The position numbers and the translations under genes are program-made. This document shows, in pieces, positions 22,801-35,110 of a stretch of DNA of 64,000 bases. This stretch comes from Alligator mississippiensis (lineage: Eukaryota; Chordata; Crocodylia; Alligatoridae), in the NCBI RefSeq assembly GCF_030867095.1, contig NC_081826.1, positions 40,588,001 to 40,652,000 on the forward strand, given 5' to 3'. A model generated the notes under the pieces. The model was not told the origin of the DNA and ran no database searches. It saw nothing but the letters and a program-made list of their open reading frames with translations. Numbering within the stretch: the stretch's first letter is position 1; each line of letters starts with the position of its first letter.

Positions 22801-25665
22801 ACACCATCCAACAGAAATGGAAAAAGGACAAAATTAACAGTGAACCATTATCTCTTTTCCACAAATTTTAAGGTTACAACAGATATTCTCATTAACTATG
22901 CAAATGTGTAATTAGAGCATTGTTTTTAGTGTAAATAGACCTAAAATGTTGCAAGGTTCAAAACTGCTGAAAAAATATACAATGTGGCACTCCATTATCT
23001 AAGAAAAGGAATGTGATGATGTAATTAGAAGCTGCATTGTAAGAGGTGAATGCAAGGTACAGTTTCTACATTTGACAGGGACTTCAGTGGTTACATGTGC
23101 AGTTTTAATATTCCACAAGTAATAAGTCTTTAAGCCCTACAGATACTTACACATGTGTGATTTCACACACACACACACACACATAAACTCATGCACCTAC
23201 ATAATTATTTGCAGGATTGGCACCTGAAACTTGGGCTGTACTAGCAGGAATGCAGCCAAGGTAGAAGATTGCCAGGATAGGCAGAAAAAGCAAAAATACC
23301 AACTAATCTCACTAATATGAGAAACGCATAAAAGACCTACAGTAATATAGGAAAGAAAGAAAAACAATGATGGCAAACACAGGGGAAAAGGTCATGAGAA
23401 AAACCAGGGACACTGGGAAAGTAAATTATATTAGCAGAAAACTAGGGCATGACCTTACCATAGGCAAAGATGCAGAAATCTTACCCTTAGGAGTGCTATT
23501 CATTCATGGCTGCTGGAAAGTTGGCTAGAAATGGAACATTCAAGACTGTCTCAATTCTAGGGTTTCTGCTATTCTAAGCAAACTAACACATGAACACACC
23601 ACCTCGCTCACAGTCCCTCTCATAATGAACCGTCGCTAAATACTGTGTTATTCCTAATATTTTGCAGTCCTAGGCAACCATTTATTTTGCCCTGTATGCT
23701 ACAGCCTGGAAGAACTAGATATTGTAAGAATCAATTTACTGCTTCAGTTCATTCTTATTTTATGACCTTGACAGTTGTCATGTGGGAAGGGACAAAACAG
23801 TCACCATTCCCAGGATATGCAATGCTATTGGGGAACCATAAATTTTCATTAACCAAGCTGAGTAAATGTCTTTACTTCCTTGATGACAAGACATTATTCA
23901 TATGTATTATTGCAGTTTGAATTTTTATTTTGTATGAGCTGCCTGTCCCTTGATTAAATATGAACAGCTTAGAAAGCTTGATGGCTTTTATTTCCAGGCG
24001 ATTGACTTTACAGTGTGAGTTTTGGTCCCGTTTCCTTGGATTGTGACTAGATCCATGTGAGCTTGTCAGCTGCATTCCTACTTACTCTTGGTCTCATTCT
24101 GAGCTTTGCCAGTAAGTATTTTTCTTCATGAAGCATCAGGCTTGAATTTGAAATGGCAGGAAATGGAGATTGATGCTTTTATTGCTTAGGGGAGGGGACT
24201 CAGTTCAGAATGTGTGCTTGTGCCCAGGACATCAGATGTTGGAAGAACAAGTGTTTTAGATGTAAAGCCAAGGATCTTGGAGGGTAATTCCAGGGCTGTA
24301 AGTGGTATCCAGCTGGATTTAATTAAAATTGAGAGCTATATGCAAATGGTAAGTATTTTTAATTTATTAAGGAACAATAATGCTCCAAGTTTTCTGTAAG
24401 ATGATTTTGCTTGAGCTTTAAAGAATAAGAATGCCAGATGTTTAGAGAGGATGATTAGAAGCCTCTGCCTTTTTCCCCCAAGATGTTCTGTGGGTAAAGC
24501 AGTTGCCAGTGAAGAAAACTGAATTGACAGTAGATAGAGGTGGGAACGAACAGGACATGAGGACATGAAATGATGACCCATGTCAGAAAACATGCACATG
24601 ATGCTGGAAAAAAACAGCTTTTGATAATACCAATCAGAATGCAAGGGAAAAGTCTTTTTGCCTTCTCCCCTAGAGAACACTGACTTGATACAACAACTTT
24701 TCCATTATTACAACTTCCCAAACATTTTGAAACTGTTCAGTGATTTTAGGGGTGTCACTGCTCTTCCAGTTTTAAGTGTTTTAGGCAAACATTTGTCTGA
24801 GATGATACTGCTCTGAGCACAGGGTTCCAGCCCAGCTTTTCTGTGATTCTAATTCACTAGCTTGGAAACAATTCCTTGGAGTCTAGTGATCCCAATCATA
24901 AAAGAAGCTGCTTTTCTTGATTCCAAATAGTCTGTATGAGCTAGCAGACACCTGCCTTAAAAAATGTTGGTACTAAAAAGGAAGCTTCACTGGGTAGGTT
25001 TTTGATAACTTTATTTCCCATGAAGACAAAGTGAAATCAGGCCATCTTTAGTGAGGTCTATGTCTCAAACCTATTCTTTGGATTTAATCTAAACACCCCA
25101 GTAAACACCTGGACTCTGTAAACATCATTTGAAGAAAAAGTAAGTTTACAAACTATTTCTAGAATATCATTAGTAGCTGCTTGGCCATGCAAGTGGAATT
25201 CCTCGTTGTGCTGCGAGTCAAAAGTCTCCTCTCAGTTCTGCTGGACTGAGGTCATGTCAATCATGACAAATGGCAGAAAAAATCAAAACCACCAGTTTAC
25301 ACATTTCATAGATAATTTCAAAATTAAGGTCAATATTTACTATCAGCAAAACTATCTCATTAGACACAAGAGGAATGAATTGCTATTCTTCAGTTAAAGA
25401 CACCACACATCACCACAAGTCAGCCCTTTTCCTTTTTTCTTGTCTTGCTGTTACCTTTTAATGAGGTACATTTAAAAAAAAAAGACCCCACCACAGAGCC
25501 AAGAGCACACAGGCCAAATCAAGAATATTTAGAAGAAACACCTCAGCTGAAACATGTTAACATTCAGTGTTCTGACTTCCATTTTGTAAAAAATAAAATG
25601 AGCCACAAATATTGAAGTCAACCTTTTCAGAACCCGGACAAAACTAGGCAGCTATGTCCATAAGC
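22801..25665. other. Intergenic sequence with a CA microsatellite
   Basis: A CA repeat of nine to ten units lies at 23166-23184. The rest has no recognisable gene, RNA or mobile element ends. Confidence 0.5.
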
Positions 25666-26763
25666 TAGGGTGGCCATCTTTCCTCTTTTTGCTGGGACAG
25701 TCTGGTTTTAACCACCTGTCCAGGGTGTCTGGTCAGTTTGGACGAATGAATATTCTTGCCCATTTTCAGTGGGAAGCCTGGGACAAGTGTTTAAAACAAA
25801 ACTGTTTTGGCAAAAACAGGGCTCTTTCACCAACCCGCCTTTCCCCCACTCTCCAGCATGTTTAGTAGGGATGTGCGAAGTGGGCCTTATTCAAATTCGA
25901 TTCGTCCCGAATTGGGAGTGATTTGATTTATTGATTCGGATCACTGTCCCTGATTTGATTTGGCCGAATCCAAATCTGAAGATTTGATGCTGATTCAGAG
26001 ACTCAGTGATTCAGCCATAGACACAGCTTTAAATGTTTTTTCTACATACCTCAAGGTACCAGCGTGGCTTGTGAATGCTGTGATGCTGAGGCGGATGGAG
26101 CTTCCCACAGGAGTGCAGTGGGGAGAGGGGGTGGGGCACGTGCTCAGCAGCGAACCTGGAAGTGGACCAGAAGTACTTCCGGTCCACTTCCAGATCCACC
26201 GGGGAGTACACCAGGGGCCCTCCCATGCCCCCCGGCTCGACAATTGGCAGCAGGGACACCCCCAAGTGCCCCCCCAGACCCAGGAGGCCCCAGACACTGA
26301 GCCGGGGAGGTGCCCAGCGTGCTCCCCAGCAGAGCCGGAAGTGGACCGGGCGTGCTTCTGGTCCACTTCCGGGTCTGCTGCTGAGCACTCTGGGGAGCCC
26401 CCCGTATTTCTGTGGGACACTCCATCCGCCCCAGCATCGCAGCATTCACAAGCCGCCTGCTACTTAGAGGTATGTAGAAAACACATTTAAAGCTGTGCCT
26501 ATGTCCGAATCGCTGAATCTTTCCAGATCTCTCTGAATTGATTCAGAGGGTTCTGATTCGATTCAGAGAGCTTCAAGGGTCCTCTGATTCGATTCAGATT
26601 CAGAGATTCAGCCACAGAATCAGGCCAAATCTCTGCCAAATCGAATCAGGGACCGAAGCTTCGCACCACCCTAATGCTTAGTTGAGAGCAGAGCTTGGAG
26701 CCTGCTGAGCATGCGAGCCAGTGGGTTGTCCCATTTTGAGAGAAGGAAAATATAGTCACCCTA
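25666..26763. mobile_element. TAGGGTGGCCA-type MITE split by a fold-back element
   Basis: The left end TAGGGTGGCCATCTTTCC and the right end GGAAAATATAGTCACCCTA are inverted repeats. They belong to a MITE common in sauropsids whose ends read TAGGGTGACCA and whose next inner motif is GGGACAGT/TTGTCCC. Both the outer and the inner motifs are present here. Its middle is split by the fold-back element at 25866-26673. The target duplication is poor (4 of 8 bases alike), in keeping with age. Confidence 0.7.
25866..26673. mobile_element. Fold-back hAT-like element, copy 2, complete with target duplication
   Basis: The element starts TAGGGATGTGCGAA and ends TTCGCACCACCCTA. Its flanks ATGTTTAG and ATGCTTAG agree at 7 of 8 bases. 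An 8-bp duplication and TAGGG ends fit the hAT superfamily. The arms are several hundred bases of inverted repeat, including ACACAGCTTTAAATG and its complement, around a GC-rich centre with the inverted motif GGAAGTGGACC. No transposase is encoded, so movement must have depended on an autonomous relative. Frames of 100-176 codons here read through the palindrome on both strands and are not proteins. Confidence 0.85.
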
Positions 26764-27830
26764 TAGTAAGTTAGGAGATCTAATCTAGCCTAATACATGT
26801 ATATATTTTTAACTGTGACAATGGAGACTTCACATTGCTCTATTTGCATTTAAGTACTGACCATAGACTTACTACTGCAAAAATTATTTCAGGCCCAGGA
26901 GTGTTCACTTTAGAAGGTATAAGATAACTTAACTTCATAAAACAAACTAAATGTAGAAAAATCAATGCAAATATTGGATTGATCACAACCACGTTTTATC
27001 CACATCTGTAGGAGGCGTAGATTTACTGCAAGTCCACATGAAGGTCACTAGTATTCAAACTAGTTACAATCTTGGAAGTCATCACCAAATTCTTAGACAG
27101 CAGATGCAGCCAAGCACAATTTCTGCCTGAAAGACTTTGAGACAGGGAAACCATATGCACACTGGTATCTCCCATCTTCTTTAAGACAGGAAGAGACATT
27201 GAAACCACCTTATCTGGCTAGAAAACAATGGAAGCTGCACCTTGCTTCCTTATTTAAAATATATGTGGTCAAATCTTTTACCCCAGAGTCCTGTGGCACA
27301 ACTCCCAACTTAGATAAACAAGTATTTTAATGTTTTTATAATCTATACTATGGCCAGGCATTTCCTGGCTCCTCTGAGTAATGACCACATTTCTGATGTT
27401 GATCTATTTTACTGCACACTGCATCTGCAATGTTATTTCAACAATGCACCCACAGGCTGTAATGATGCATTCCATTAATAAAAAGGAACCAAACTGAGAC
27501 ATTTTTACAAGATAAAATATGGCATGCTATTAAAATTCCCCTCTAAATAAAGAAGGATATTCAGATTCTGAATGGCAGTGTTTTAGCAAACTACATTAAA
27601 AACATTACTGACCTTGGGAGATTAAAATTTTAAATCTACAGCAGTTCTTTCAAACCCTTAGGCAATCCTAAAGTAAATTATGTGTGCATATCATCCTACA
27701 GAAGAAGTGATCAAGCTGTTTGTTCATGAGAAAACCATATACCTTGTAGCATGTACATTCCTTGCAGGTGCCAAGTTGCAATCAGTTTCATAGCAGAATC
27801 TTATAGCAATGGTTAGTTCAGTTTACAGTT
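26764..27830. other. Intergenic sequence without a recognised feature
   Basis: This is AT-rich single-copy-looking sequence with no open frame of note. Confidence 0.5.
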
Positions 27831-28288
27831 AAAGCTAGGTACAGATGTTACACTTATCACGTGATACGCACACAGAATGAGCTCTACAACTGAACAGACA
27901 GTCACAGTACATAGAGCTTTAGAAATGGTGGATCCTGCTCTGAGTTAACCCTGGATGGATGTGGTATCAGACTAAAGCACTTTAGATTAGAGCATTTTAT
28001 TGAACATCTGTGCCAGATCCCATTGCGAGTCAAAATAGGTTACATTCTGCCAGGATCCTGTGAGGCTTTGTGGCACCATGCTTCCTACCCCATCTTGCAG
28101 AGTGTTGCTCTAGCCTCAGCCGGAGCTTGTCTGCTCTGTCCAAGCACCGCACTGACCCAGTCATTGTGCTATCACTGACAAGAGTCAGTGAAGCCTCTGT
28201 CCCCAGCCCCATGTCCTCCCTCCTGCTAGCTGTGAACTGCAGCCAGGCTGGTGGGGAGGGGGACAAGGCCTGGTAGGGCCTTTTAGAC

Positions 28289-28479
28289 CTGAGATGCATG
28301 GCATCCTCACTCAGAGCCTGAGTCATCAGGAGAAGCTGGGGGAGGGTTGGCCATGGCTCGTCTGGGTCATGCTGGCATATTAGCTGCTGTGCTGGTAGTG
28401 GGGCACTGCACATGCTCTTCACCTCTGGGAAGGGGGCAGCAAGGTGTCAGAGGAGTAGGTCTGGAATCCATGGCCCCAG
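28289..28479 (-). repeat. Left arm of a 191-bp inverted duplication
   Basis: Its reverse complement matches 29945-30135 without gaps. I counted six differences, about 97% identity. It includes a coding-like stretch in frame with the Myb-like relic on the other arm (SAPLPAQQLICQHDP). The identity ends sharply on both sides. Confidence 0.93.
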
Positions 28480-29251
28480 GTCTGTGTCCCTGTACCCACA
28501 TCCCATAGCTGTTCACCTCCATATCCCATCACAAATCACCCCACAGATGTGCACATTACCACACAGATGTGCACCTGCACATCTTTCCAGACCCCAGCAT
28601 GCCCCAAAACTGGACCTGGTATGGACAGCTCACCTCTTTTGGGTCAGAGTGGCAGGGGCCAGAAGGTCAGGAGTGGGCCTGCATCAAGGCAACCCTGTGG
28701 CCTCTGTGGCTTGGGCACTGCTGGCACCTGGCCTGATGCAAGGCTTTTTTGGCTTGCAGCTACAGGGTCCTGGAGTCAGAGTTTGGGGGGGGGGGAAGGG
28801 GAGGTGACACTGAGCATCCAAGCTGAGGCAAGCAGACAGATGCTGCTGCAAACTTCAGGAGCAGATCTGCATGACCAGCTCCCTCTATGTAGTGGGTAGA
28901 GGACAGCAAAAATTTCCAGCCTGGGGCAAAGGCATTGTTAGAATCTTGTGGTGTCTGCTGTAAGCCCCTGGACAGTTCAAGGTTGTGGGGGTGGCCTGAC
29001 CAGTGGAGCCCTGGTCACTCTGGAGCAGGGGCCACACCCAGGTGAAGTCAGAGGGAGAGGTATGCATTGGGACCGAGCACCTTTGGGCATCCTCTGTTTC
29101 TTCCAGCCATCCACCCTTCCAGTCTTTCATCCATCCTTTCATCCATCCCCTCGCAGCCAGACACTCACTCACCCACAGATGCAAAGACTCTCACCCACTC
29201 ACAGATGTCAAGACCCAACAGGCACTGCCACAGACCATGGTTGACCAGGCC

Positions 29252-29977
29252 CCATCCTCCACTACCAGCCAAACCCAGGCACACAACTGGGAGTACAGGG
29301 AGATGAGAAATCTCATCACTATCTGAAGCAAGGAAGGGATCCAGTGCCAGCTCCACAACAGAGACCTTTTCAAACACATCGCCCAGCAGATACAGATGCA
29401 GGGCTACAACAGGGACAGGGTGCAGTGCCACTCCAAGACCAAGGTGATGAGAAGCCTGTATCACTACGTGCTTGAAGCCAACAAGCAGTCTAGGACCCAG
29501 AGACAAATCATGTCCTTTTATGAGGAGCTGTCCAACTTTCTCACCAAGGACAGGGCCACTAACAGCCCTCACACCTATGAAACCACTAGAGGCTTGGAGG
29601 ATGACAGGACAGCTGGGTGCCCAGGAGTCCAGGGGCCACAGGGCAGCACCACAGCTGCTGGAACTGGCCCTGGGGAGTCAGGTGCGTTGCTTCTGGTCCC
29701 CACCTCATCACAGGATGCGTACCTGCTTCTGGAAGTGTGCTGGCAGGACATCTTCTCACCCATGGCTGAGAGCATGGAGCATGGGACACAGGAAGAGAAG
29801 AAGAGCTCCAATGTCATGGACTTTGGGGCCCAGGACTTACAGTCCAGACACATGCCCTCCATCTCATGGGAGCCCCCACTACCCTGGACCTTGACTCTGG
29901 AGACCATAGCCAAGCTTATGGGCCCTGGGACACTGTTCCCCAGGCTGGGGCCATGGATTCCAGATCCACTCCTCTGA
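29252..29977 (+). pseudogene. Harbinger-associated Myb/SANT-like protein relic
   Basis: PIF/Harbinger elements carry a second gene, a Myb/SANT-like (trihelix) DNA-binding protein that brings the transposase to the element ends and to the nucleus. Here the + strand reads HNWEYREMRNLITI, one stop, then NRDLFKHIAQQIQMQGYNRD, RVQCHSKTKVMRSLYHYVLE, and FYEELSNFL. The pattern is W...R..I, then F..IA..M...GY.R...QC..K.K.LR..Y, then FYEEL, which is the usual trihelix order. The frame then stays open for about 150 more codons of low-conservation linker to a TGA at 29975-29977. The in-frame stop inside the domain marks it as dead. It lies about 9 kb from the transposase relic and on the opposite strand. 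Confidence 0.7.
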
Positions 29978-30135
29978 CACCTCGCTGCCCCCTTCCCAGA
30001 GGTGAAGAGCATGTGCAGTGCCCCACTACCAGCACAGCAGCTAATATGCCAGCATGACCCAGACAAGCCATGGCCAACCCTCCCCCAGCTTCTCCTGATG
30101 ACTCAGGCTCTGAGTGAGGATGCCGTGCATCCCAG
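29945..30135 (+). repeat. Right arm of a 191-bp inverted duplication
   Basis: This is the partner of 28289-28479. It overlaps the last codons of the Myb-like relic and the GC-rich sequence after it. The spacer between the arms is about 1.46 kb. Confidence 0.93.
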
Positions 30136-30223
30136 GATAGTACAGCTGCCCCTCTGCTTCCCCAAGGCTGTGATGAGGACCCATGTCTTGGGGAAAAGGA
30201 GGAGCCTCTGTGTGGGGAAGAAG

Positions 30224-30250
30224 GAAAGGAAAGGAAAGGAAAGGAAAGAG
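30224..30250. repeat. GGAAA pentanucleotide repeat
   Basis: About five tandem units of GGAAA occur here within purine-rich sequence. Confidence 0.9.
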
Positions 30251-32600
30251 GAGCAGAAGGAATTGCAGTCACTATAGGCCAATCCTGTGGTTACTGCCCT
30301 TTCTCAGGCCATTGTGGCCAAGAAGCTCAGAAAGGGGTTGGGGGGGTGGAGGGCGGAAGGAGGAGGGTGGAAAGGAGGTGCGGTTGGGATGGTGGTGCAT
30401 GGGGAGAGGGTGAGTTGCCCCACCTTGCCTGCTCACTGTGCTGGGCCCCAGGCCCATAAGTGCTCAAAAGGTTTCTGTCCTTCAGCACTCAGCAGAGTAG
30501 TGACCCTGTCTCCTCACTTTGCCCTCCACACCCTGCCCTTCCATGCTGGTGTACAGCCAAGGTCCCTTCTCTTTCCCTGACCTCAGGTGCTTATGAGCTC
30601 ATGTCCCATTCAATGGGAACATAAACCTTTAATTGACACCTCCTCACCTTCTCTCTCAGGGCCGAGCTGACCTCACGAGAGACGCAAGCCCCACAGGAGC
30701 TGCCCTGAGCAGTTGTGCAGAACCACCTCCCCCTCCCCGCAAGCAGGCATGGAAAGGCACTGAAAGTGTTTGTTAAACTCTGCAGGTAAAGTGTAAACAT
30801 CAGTTATAACTATGGATGCATGTTGCTGTGTGCCAACTGGCATCACCACAAGTCTGGTTGACACCAAAGTCAGGGATAGGAGATAACACGTAGCTATGTA
30901 TGAAAACCACTGCAGTTGTGGTACACCAGTCCAAGACAGGGACAGATGTGACAGCAGAAGTCCCATGTGGAAACTGTTATCTCAACCACTCCACTCTCGC
31001 TGCCAGGGTGACTCCAGGTTGTGCACCTGGAAAGGCTGGCAAGTGGTGCAATAGCACTTCTCCCCCTCCCTTCTGATCTGATCCATGCGTAAAGTCCATT
31101 GGGCACTGGCTGATTCCAATTCTCACAATGCAGGCAGTCACTGTACCAACTGCTCAGGGCAACCCCCAACCTCCCCTACTGCAATCCTGGCCCCATCCCA
31201 GTCCCAGACCAGCCCCTCCCATATCCTAACGCCTAAAGCAAAGCCATCTCTTTGCCACCCTACCTCTTCCTGGAGTATTCTTAGTAGAAGAATGGTCCTG
31301 GAAAGGCCAGGGCAGTGCACAGCAGTACTCTTTTTAGGCAGCAAGTCTGGGGAAACTATTTCTGGGTCAAGTCACAGGCTGAGTAGTGTGTCAATAGCGG
31401 GGGTCACGAATTCTTCCATGTCCTCTTATTGTAGCAGAGGCACAGGTACAACTTGAGGTGGATTCTCATGTTGAATGGCAAACTAGTTCCCCAGTGCATC
31501 ATCAAGTGAGAGGGCTCCTCTCCAGTTGTCAAGATACTTCTGGGGGACCATGTCCAGCAGCAGGAGCATTGCATATTGACTGGGGGTCTCTTGAGAGAAA
31601 TGGAAAAACTCATTCCTCCAGACCCAGCTGTCACTAGAAGAATCTTGGGAGCATAGACCTGGGTCATCAGGGACTCAGGGCCTTAATGCTTCTCCTGAAA
31701 GGGAAGCACAGGGGAGGGTGGTGGAGTAAGAACCTCACTGTCCCAGCTGCACCCTACCCCAGCAATGTTGGGACCTAGGTGCTGCTCCTGCAGGGACCCA
31801 GCATTGAAAAGTCTCTCCTGCAAAGGTAGGACAGCGGAAGACAGCATTGTGAGAGCCCCACCAGCTTTCCTCAGCATGGTCAGTCCCTGCCTACTCTGGG
31901 GATGGCCCAAGTCTCTGCAAGAATCAGGGTACCAGAGCGGAGCAATTGCCCACCACAGTGCCAGCGGAGGGACCAGGCCCTACCTTCCCAGCAACTCTTC
32001 TCTACCCATAGTCTCTGCTGTGCTGGGTGGAGAGCAGCTGTGTAGCTCCCGGCCCCAGGCAGGGGAAGGATCCAGACAGGGGACTCAACATAGCTCCTTC
32101 AGTGTATCATTGTCCATGCCCAGGCAAGTGATGAGAGGGTCTGAAAAGCTTCTCTTTACATTTCATTTTTATCACTAAAAGTTGCAACCCTGAACAAAGG
32201 CTCTGTCTCTGACTTATTTGCAGACTCTGCCTCTGTGTGCAGGGGGCCAGCTTACAGTGGCCAGGATGGTAGCTCAAGAATGGTCACCTGGACACCTGAA
32301 GAGTGAATGAAAGATGTGCGTAGGAAGTGCTGGCAAAGTAAGGAAGAAATGTTACAAGCTCTGGTTGCAGCCTCTGAGCTCAGGGCGCACACTGCAGACT
32401 CCTGGCACCAGGAGCTGTGGGACCAGCATGAGGAATGACTCAAGATGTGGAGGGGGAAAATGAACAGGCTGGGGGTTGCTTACACCTGGTCTGCCAAAGC
32501 CCATGAACAGGGTCTCCAGCTGGCTACCCTCTGGAAGAGACAGCCTGCAGCGCTGTGGAGCTGAGAGACTTTTAGCACCAGGATAGGAAGTTCATGCACA

Positions 32601-35110
32601 GGGGCCAGGACTGCCTGGGGTCCAACTATGACAACACTGATTGGTGCCAGTGTTGCCTCCCATTGAGTACCCCAGGAACCTTAGAGATAGGTTCCCATAA
32701 CACTTCAAAGATCGTGCTCCTTTTGCCTTGCTCCCAAAAAGGCTGCAGTAGAAATCTATGCAAAAGCTTAAGAATTTTTCTCTTACCCCTGCTGAAATAC
32801 AGATGACAGGAGCACACCTGCAGCAGTGCAATATCAGATGCAAACTGAACACTGCTTTGTAAATCCAGTGTGCCTAGAAACAAGTAATGAGGACCCTTGT
32901 GAGGGCTGCCACAATCTACAGGTTAGGAGTCCCTGTTTTACAGGCTGAGTGATAAGCTTCCTACAGTACAACAGCCAGTTTTTAAATCTGATTGCAGATG
33001 CTGTCTTTTTAAACGCTTTCCTGAGCATTTTCCTTGGTGCACCAGTGCTTAGTCTCATCTGCTTTTCTTTGGCTAGATCTGGTTAGAGTTCTTTGTTAAT
33101 TTGATACATTTTTGTGATATCATTTGGAGATCCTTGAAATATTTGCCGATTAATTTACAAGAACTATTGCATTGTACAAATATTCAGAAAACCTGGATGC
33201 AATTAATTTTATGACAAAATGATTTACTGGAAAACTCATCTACAGTTAACCCTTTAATCCTTGGGTTACTGTACCAAAAACCCTTCCAATTGAGCCTTGT
33301 TAAATCCATATTAGCCTAAAGCAGTCATATGGTAGGGAAGTGCATTTTCAGATTAAAAATATTGATCAATACTTACACCCGTATAGTAAAATGTTACAGT
33401 ATACCCTCTCTTCCAGGCCTTTATGGGAGACAATAGGAATTGAATAATGATGCTTTCAATATATGAATACAACTCAGCATTTTATGACCTTGGTCTCAGC
33501 ACTGTTAAAGACCTGACTTAAAGTTTGGGTGAGATCGAGACATAGGTGAGAGCTACCTCACCTAAGGTAAGACTTGGGCTTGGAAGTTGAGAGAGCAACA
33601 TAGCAAGGATAAGACATAGCAAGGATACTCTATTCCTTTACTGAAGTTGTATGCCTGCTATGTGTGTCTATGTCACAAACAGGGAGTATTGCTGGATACT
33701 TGATTTCTGTTAATGATTATTTTTAAGGTGGTTCTTAAATTGTTAGATTTGATCTATAAAGTTCTAAATGGCTTGTGACCCACCTCTGTGAATTGCCTTT
33801 CTTCCCGTGTTTCTGTAACTGAGACGAGTAGAGACAACCTAACTAGAACAGCTTCACATTCAAAGTGGTCACCGAGCTTGGAATATATTTCCCCTGCCTC
33901 AGTTGTGCAGAGGCCTTACACACTCAGGACTCTCAGTAGCAAAAGGCTAGGTTGGCCTATACATCAAATTGATTATAGCAGCATCTGAAACTTAGACTGA
34001 TTTCAGAAGGCCACACTGATATCATACAAGGACTGCTCAGAAAATGAGGAGAAAGGGACTGGAAAAAATGAAGAATGTTGCAATTAAGAATAAGCGCAAC
34101 AACCAAAAGCTGCATTTTCTCTGTGTTGTTCTTATGTCTCACCTTAGGTGTATGAACTTTATGCATGGTCAAACTAACAGCAGCAACATCCACTCCAGTC
34201 TATTTCAGCTGACTTTTCCCCCTGACAAGGACAGTTATTATCAACTTTAATACAACCTGAAATACTGTCAAGCAGGAAAATTTCCCTATAAAATATCTTT
34301 AACATCTAAACAGAAAAAGAATGACGGATATGGTCAAAATAAAATCCTTACTTAATGCTTTACATTTTAAATGGTTTATCTTGTTTTTTCATTCCTTTTT
34401 TCCATATTTTTAGTAAAAACTATTTATAGTTTCTACAATAACTGGTATTGCCACAGGAGTAAACAGGCAGAGGTTTCCATACTCAAAACCCCAAACAATA
34501 CACAATGTACAGAGTAACTGGACATGTTAACATCTGGGCCCATTTATTCCATCAAAATTAACAGAAGACCTTTGGGTCCAAAATAGTATCTGCTGATGCT
34601 CTGGGCCTGCTCCAAAGACTGCCTACATGCTTTTAAAGGGACTTGTTCAGGCTCATGCTTATGAACAAGGAGTTTTGTTTGGGCCAGGTTTTACTTGTGG
34701 TGGGTAAGCTGCTGATTTTGATTCTATTGATCAATAGTAAAAGTCCCATGTGTATGGGATACACTTCCAGACTGGGTTTCTGTTAACATAAAATATCACC
34801 AGTACTATGACATGCACTTTTCTGTTTAAACATTTTCCTTTGACTCTCTATATTTCAGATTTTTGAAACCGCCTCCTTTTTGGAGCTTGCTTGATTCTTA
34901 AGATTTTCATATTAACCTTATCACTTTGGTAAATTAATGGCTCACTGAATGCTAATTCTGGCATCCGATATTTGTTCAACCTGAATACACATTTACCATG
35001 ATCTACAAGGCATGTATCACAACTCAGTAGGGCATCATCCTGCTCAATGCTCTCCTACACTTATTTCAATGTTTTCAGTCACATTAGACTACTGCAGCAC
35101 ATGGCCTCTC
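32601..35110. other. Intergenic sequence without a recognised gene
   Basis: An open frame at 33788-33988 has no known similarity. The sequence is otherwise AT-rich, with no element ends I can name. Confidence 0.45.

Larger units (their letters stand above)
27831..32600. mobile_element. Composite PIF/Harbinger-like remnant region
   Basis: GC-rich sequence begins shortly after a motif at 27834-27870 (GCTAGGTACAGATGTTACAC) that resembles the outer end of sauropsid Harbinger elements. It includes a Myb-like gene relic (29.25-29.98 kb), an inverted duplication around it (28289-28479 and 29945-30135), a GGAAA pentanucleotide run near 30225, and further GC-rich sequence to about 32.6 kb. No second outer end is clear, so the region may be several elements or one rearranged element. 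Confidence 0.45.

Noticed and set aside
25960-26490. Long open frames on both strands (100-176 codons) in the fold-back element, also at 1033-1471 and 56576-56921
   Set aside because: They are translations of a GC-rich palindrome: frames on the two strands share motifs because of the inverted repeat, and no protein family fits.
28030-28422. 130-codon minus-strand frame considered as a separate gene
   Set aside because: Its first third is the inverted copy of sequence at 30.0 kb beside the Myb-like relic, and the rest has no similarity; it is part of the transposon debris.
33745-33990. Frame with KVLNGL-like words, considered as a LINE C-terminus
   Set aside because: Only a few residues resemble LINE sequence and the remainder does not continue the pattern.
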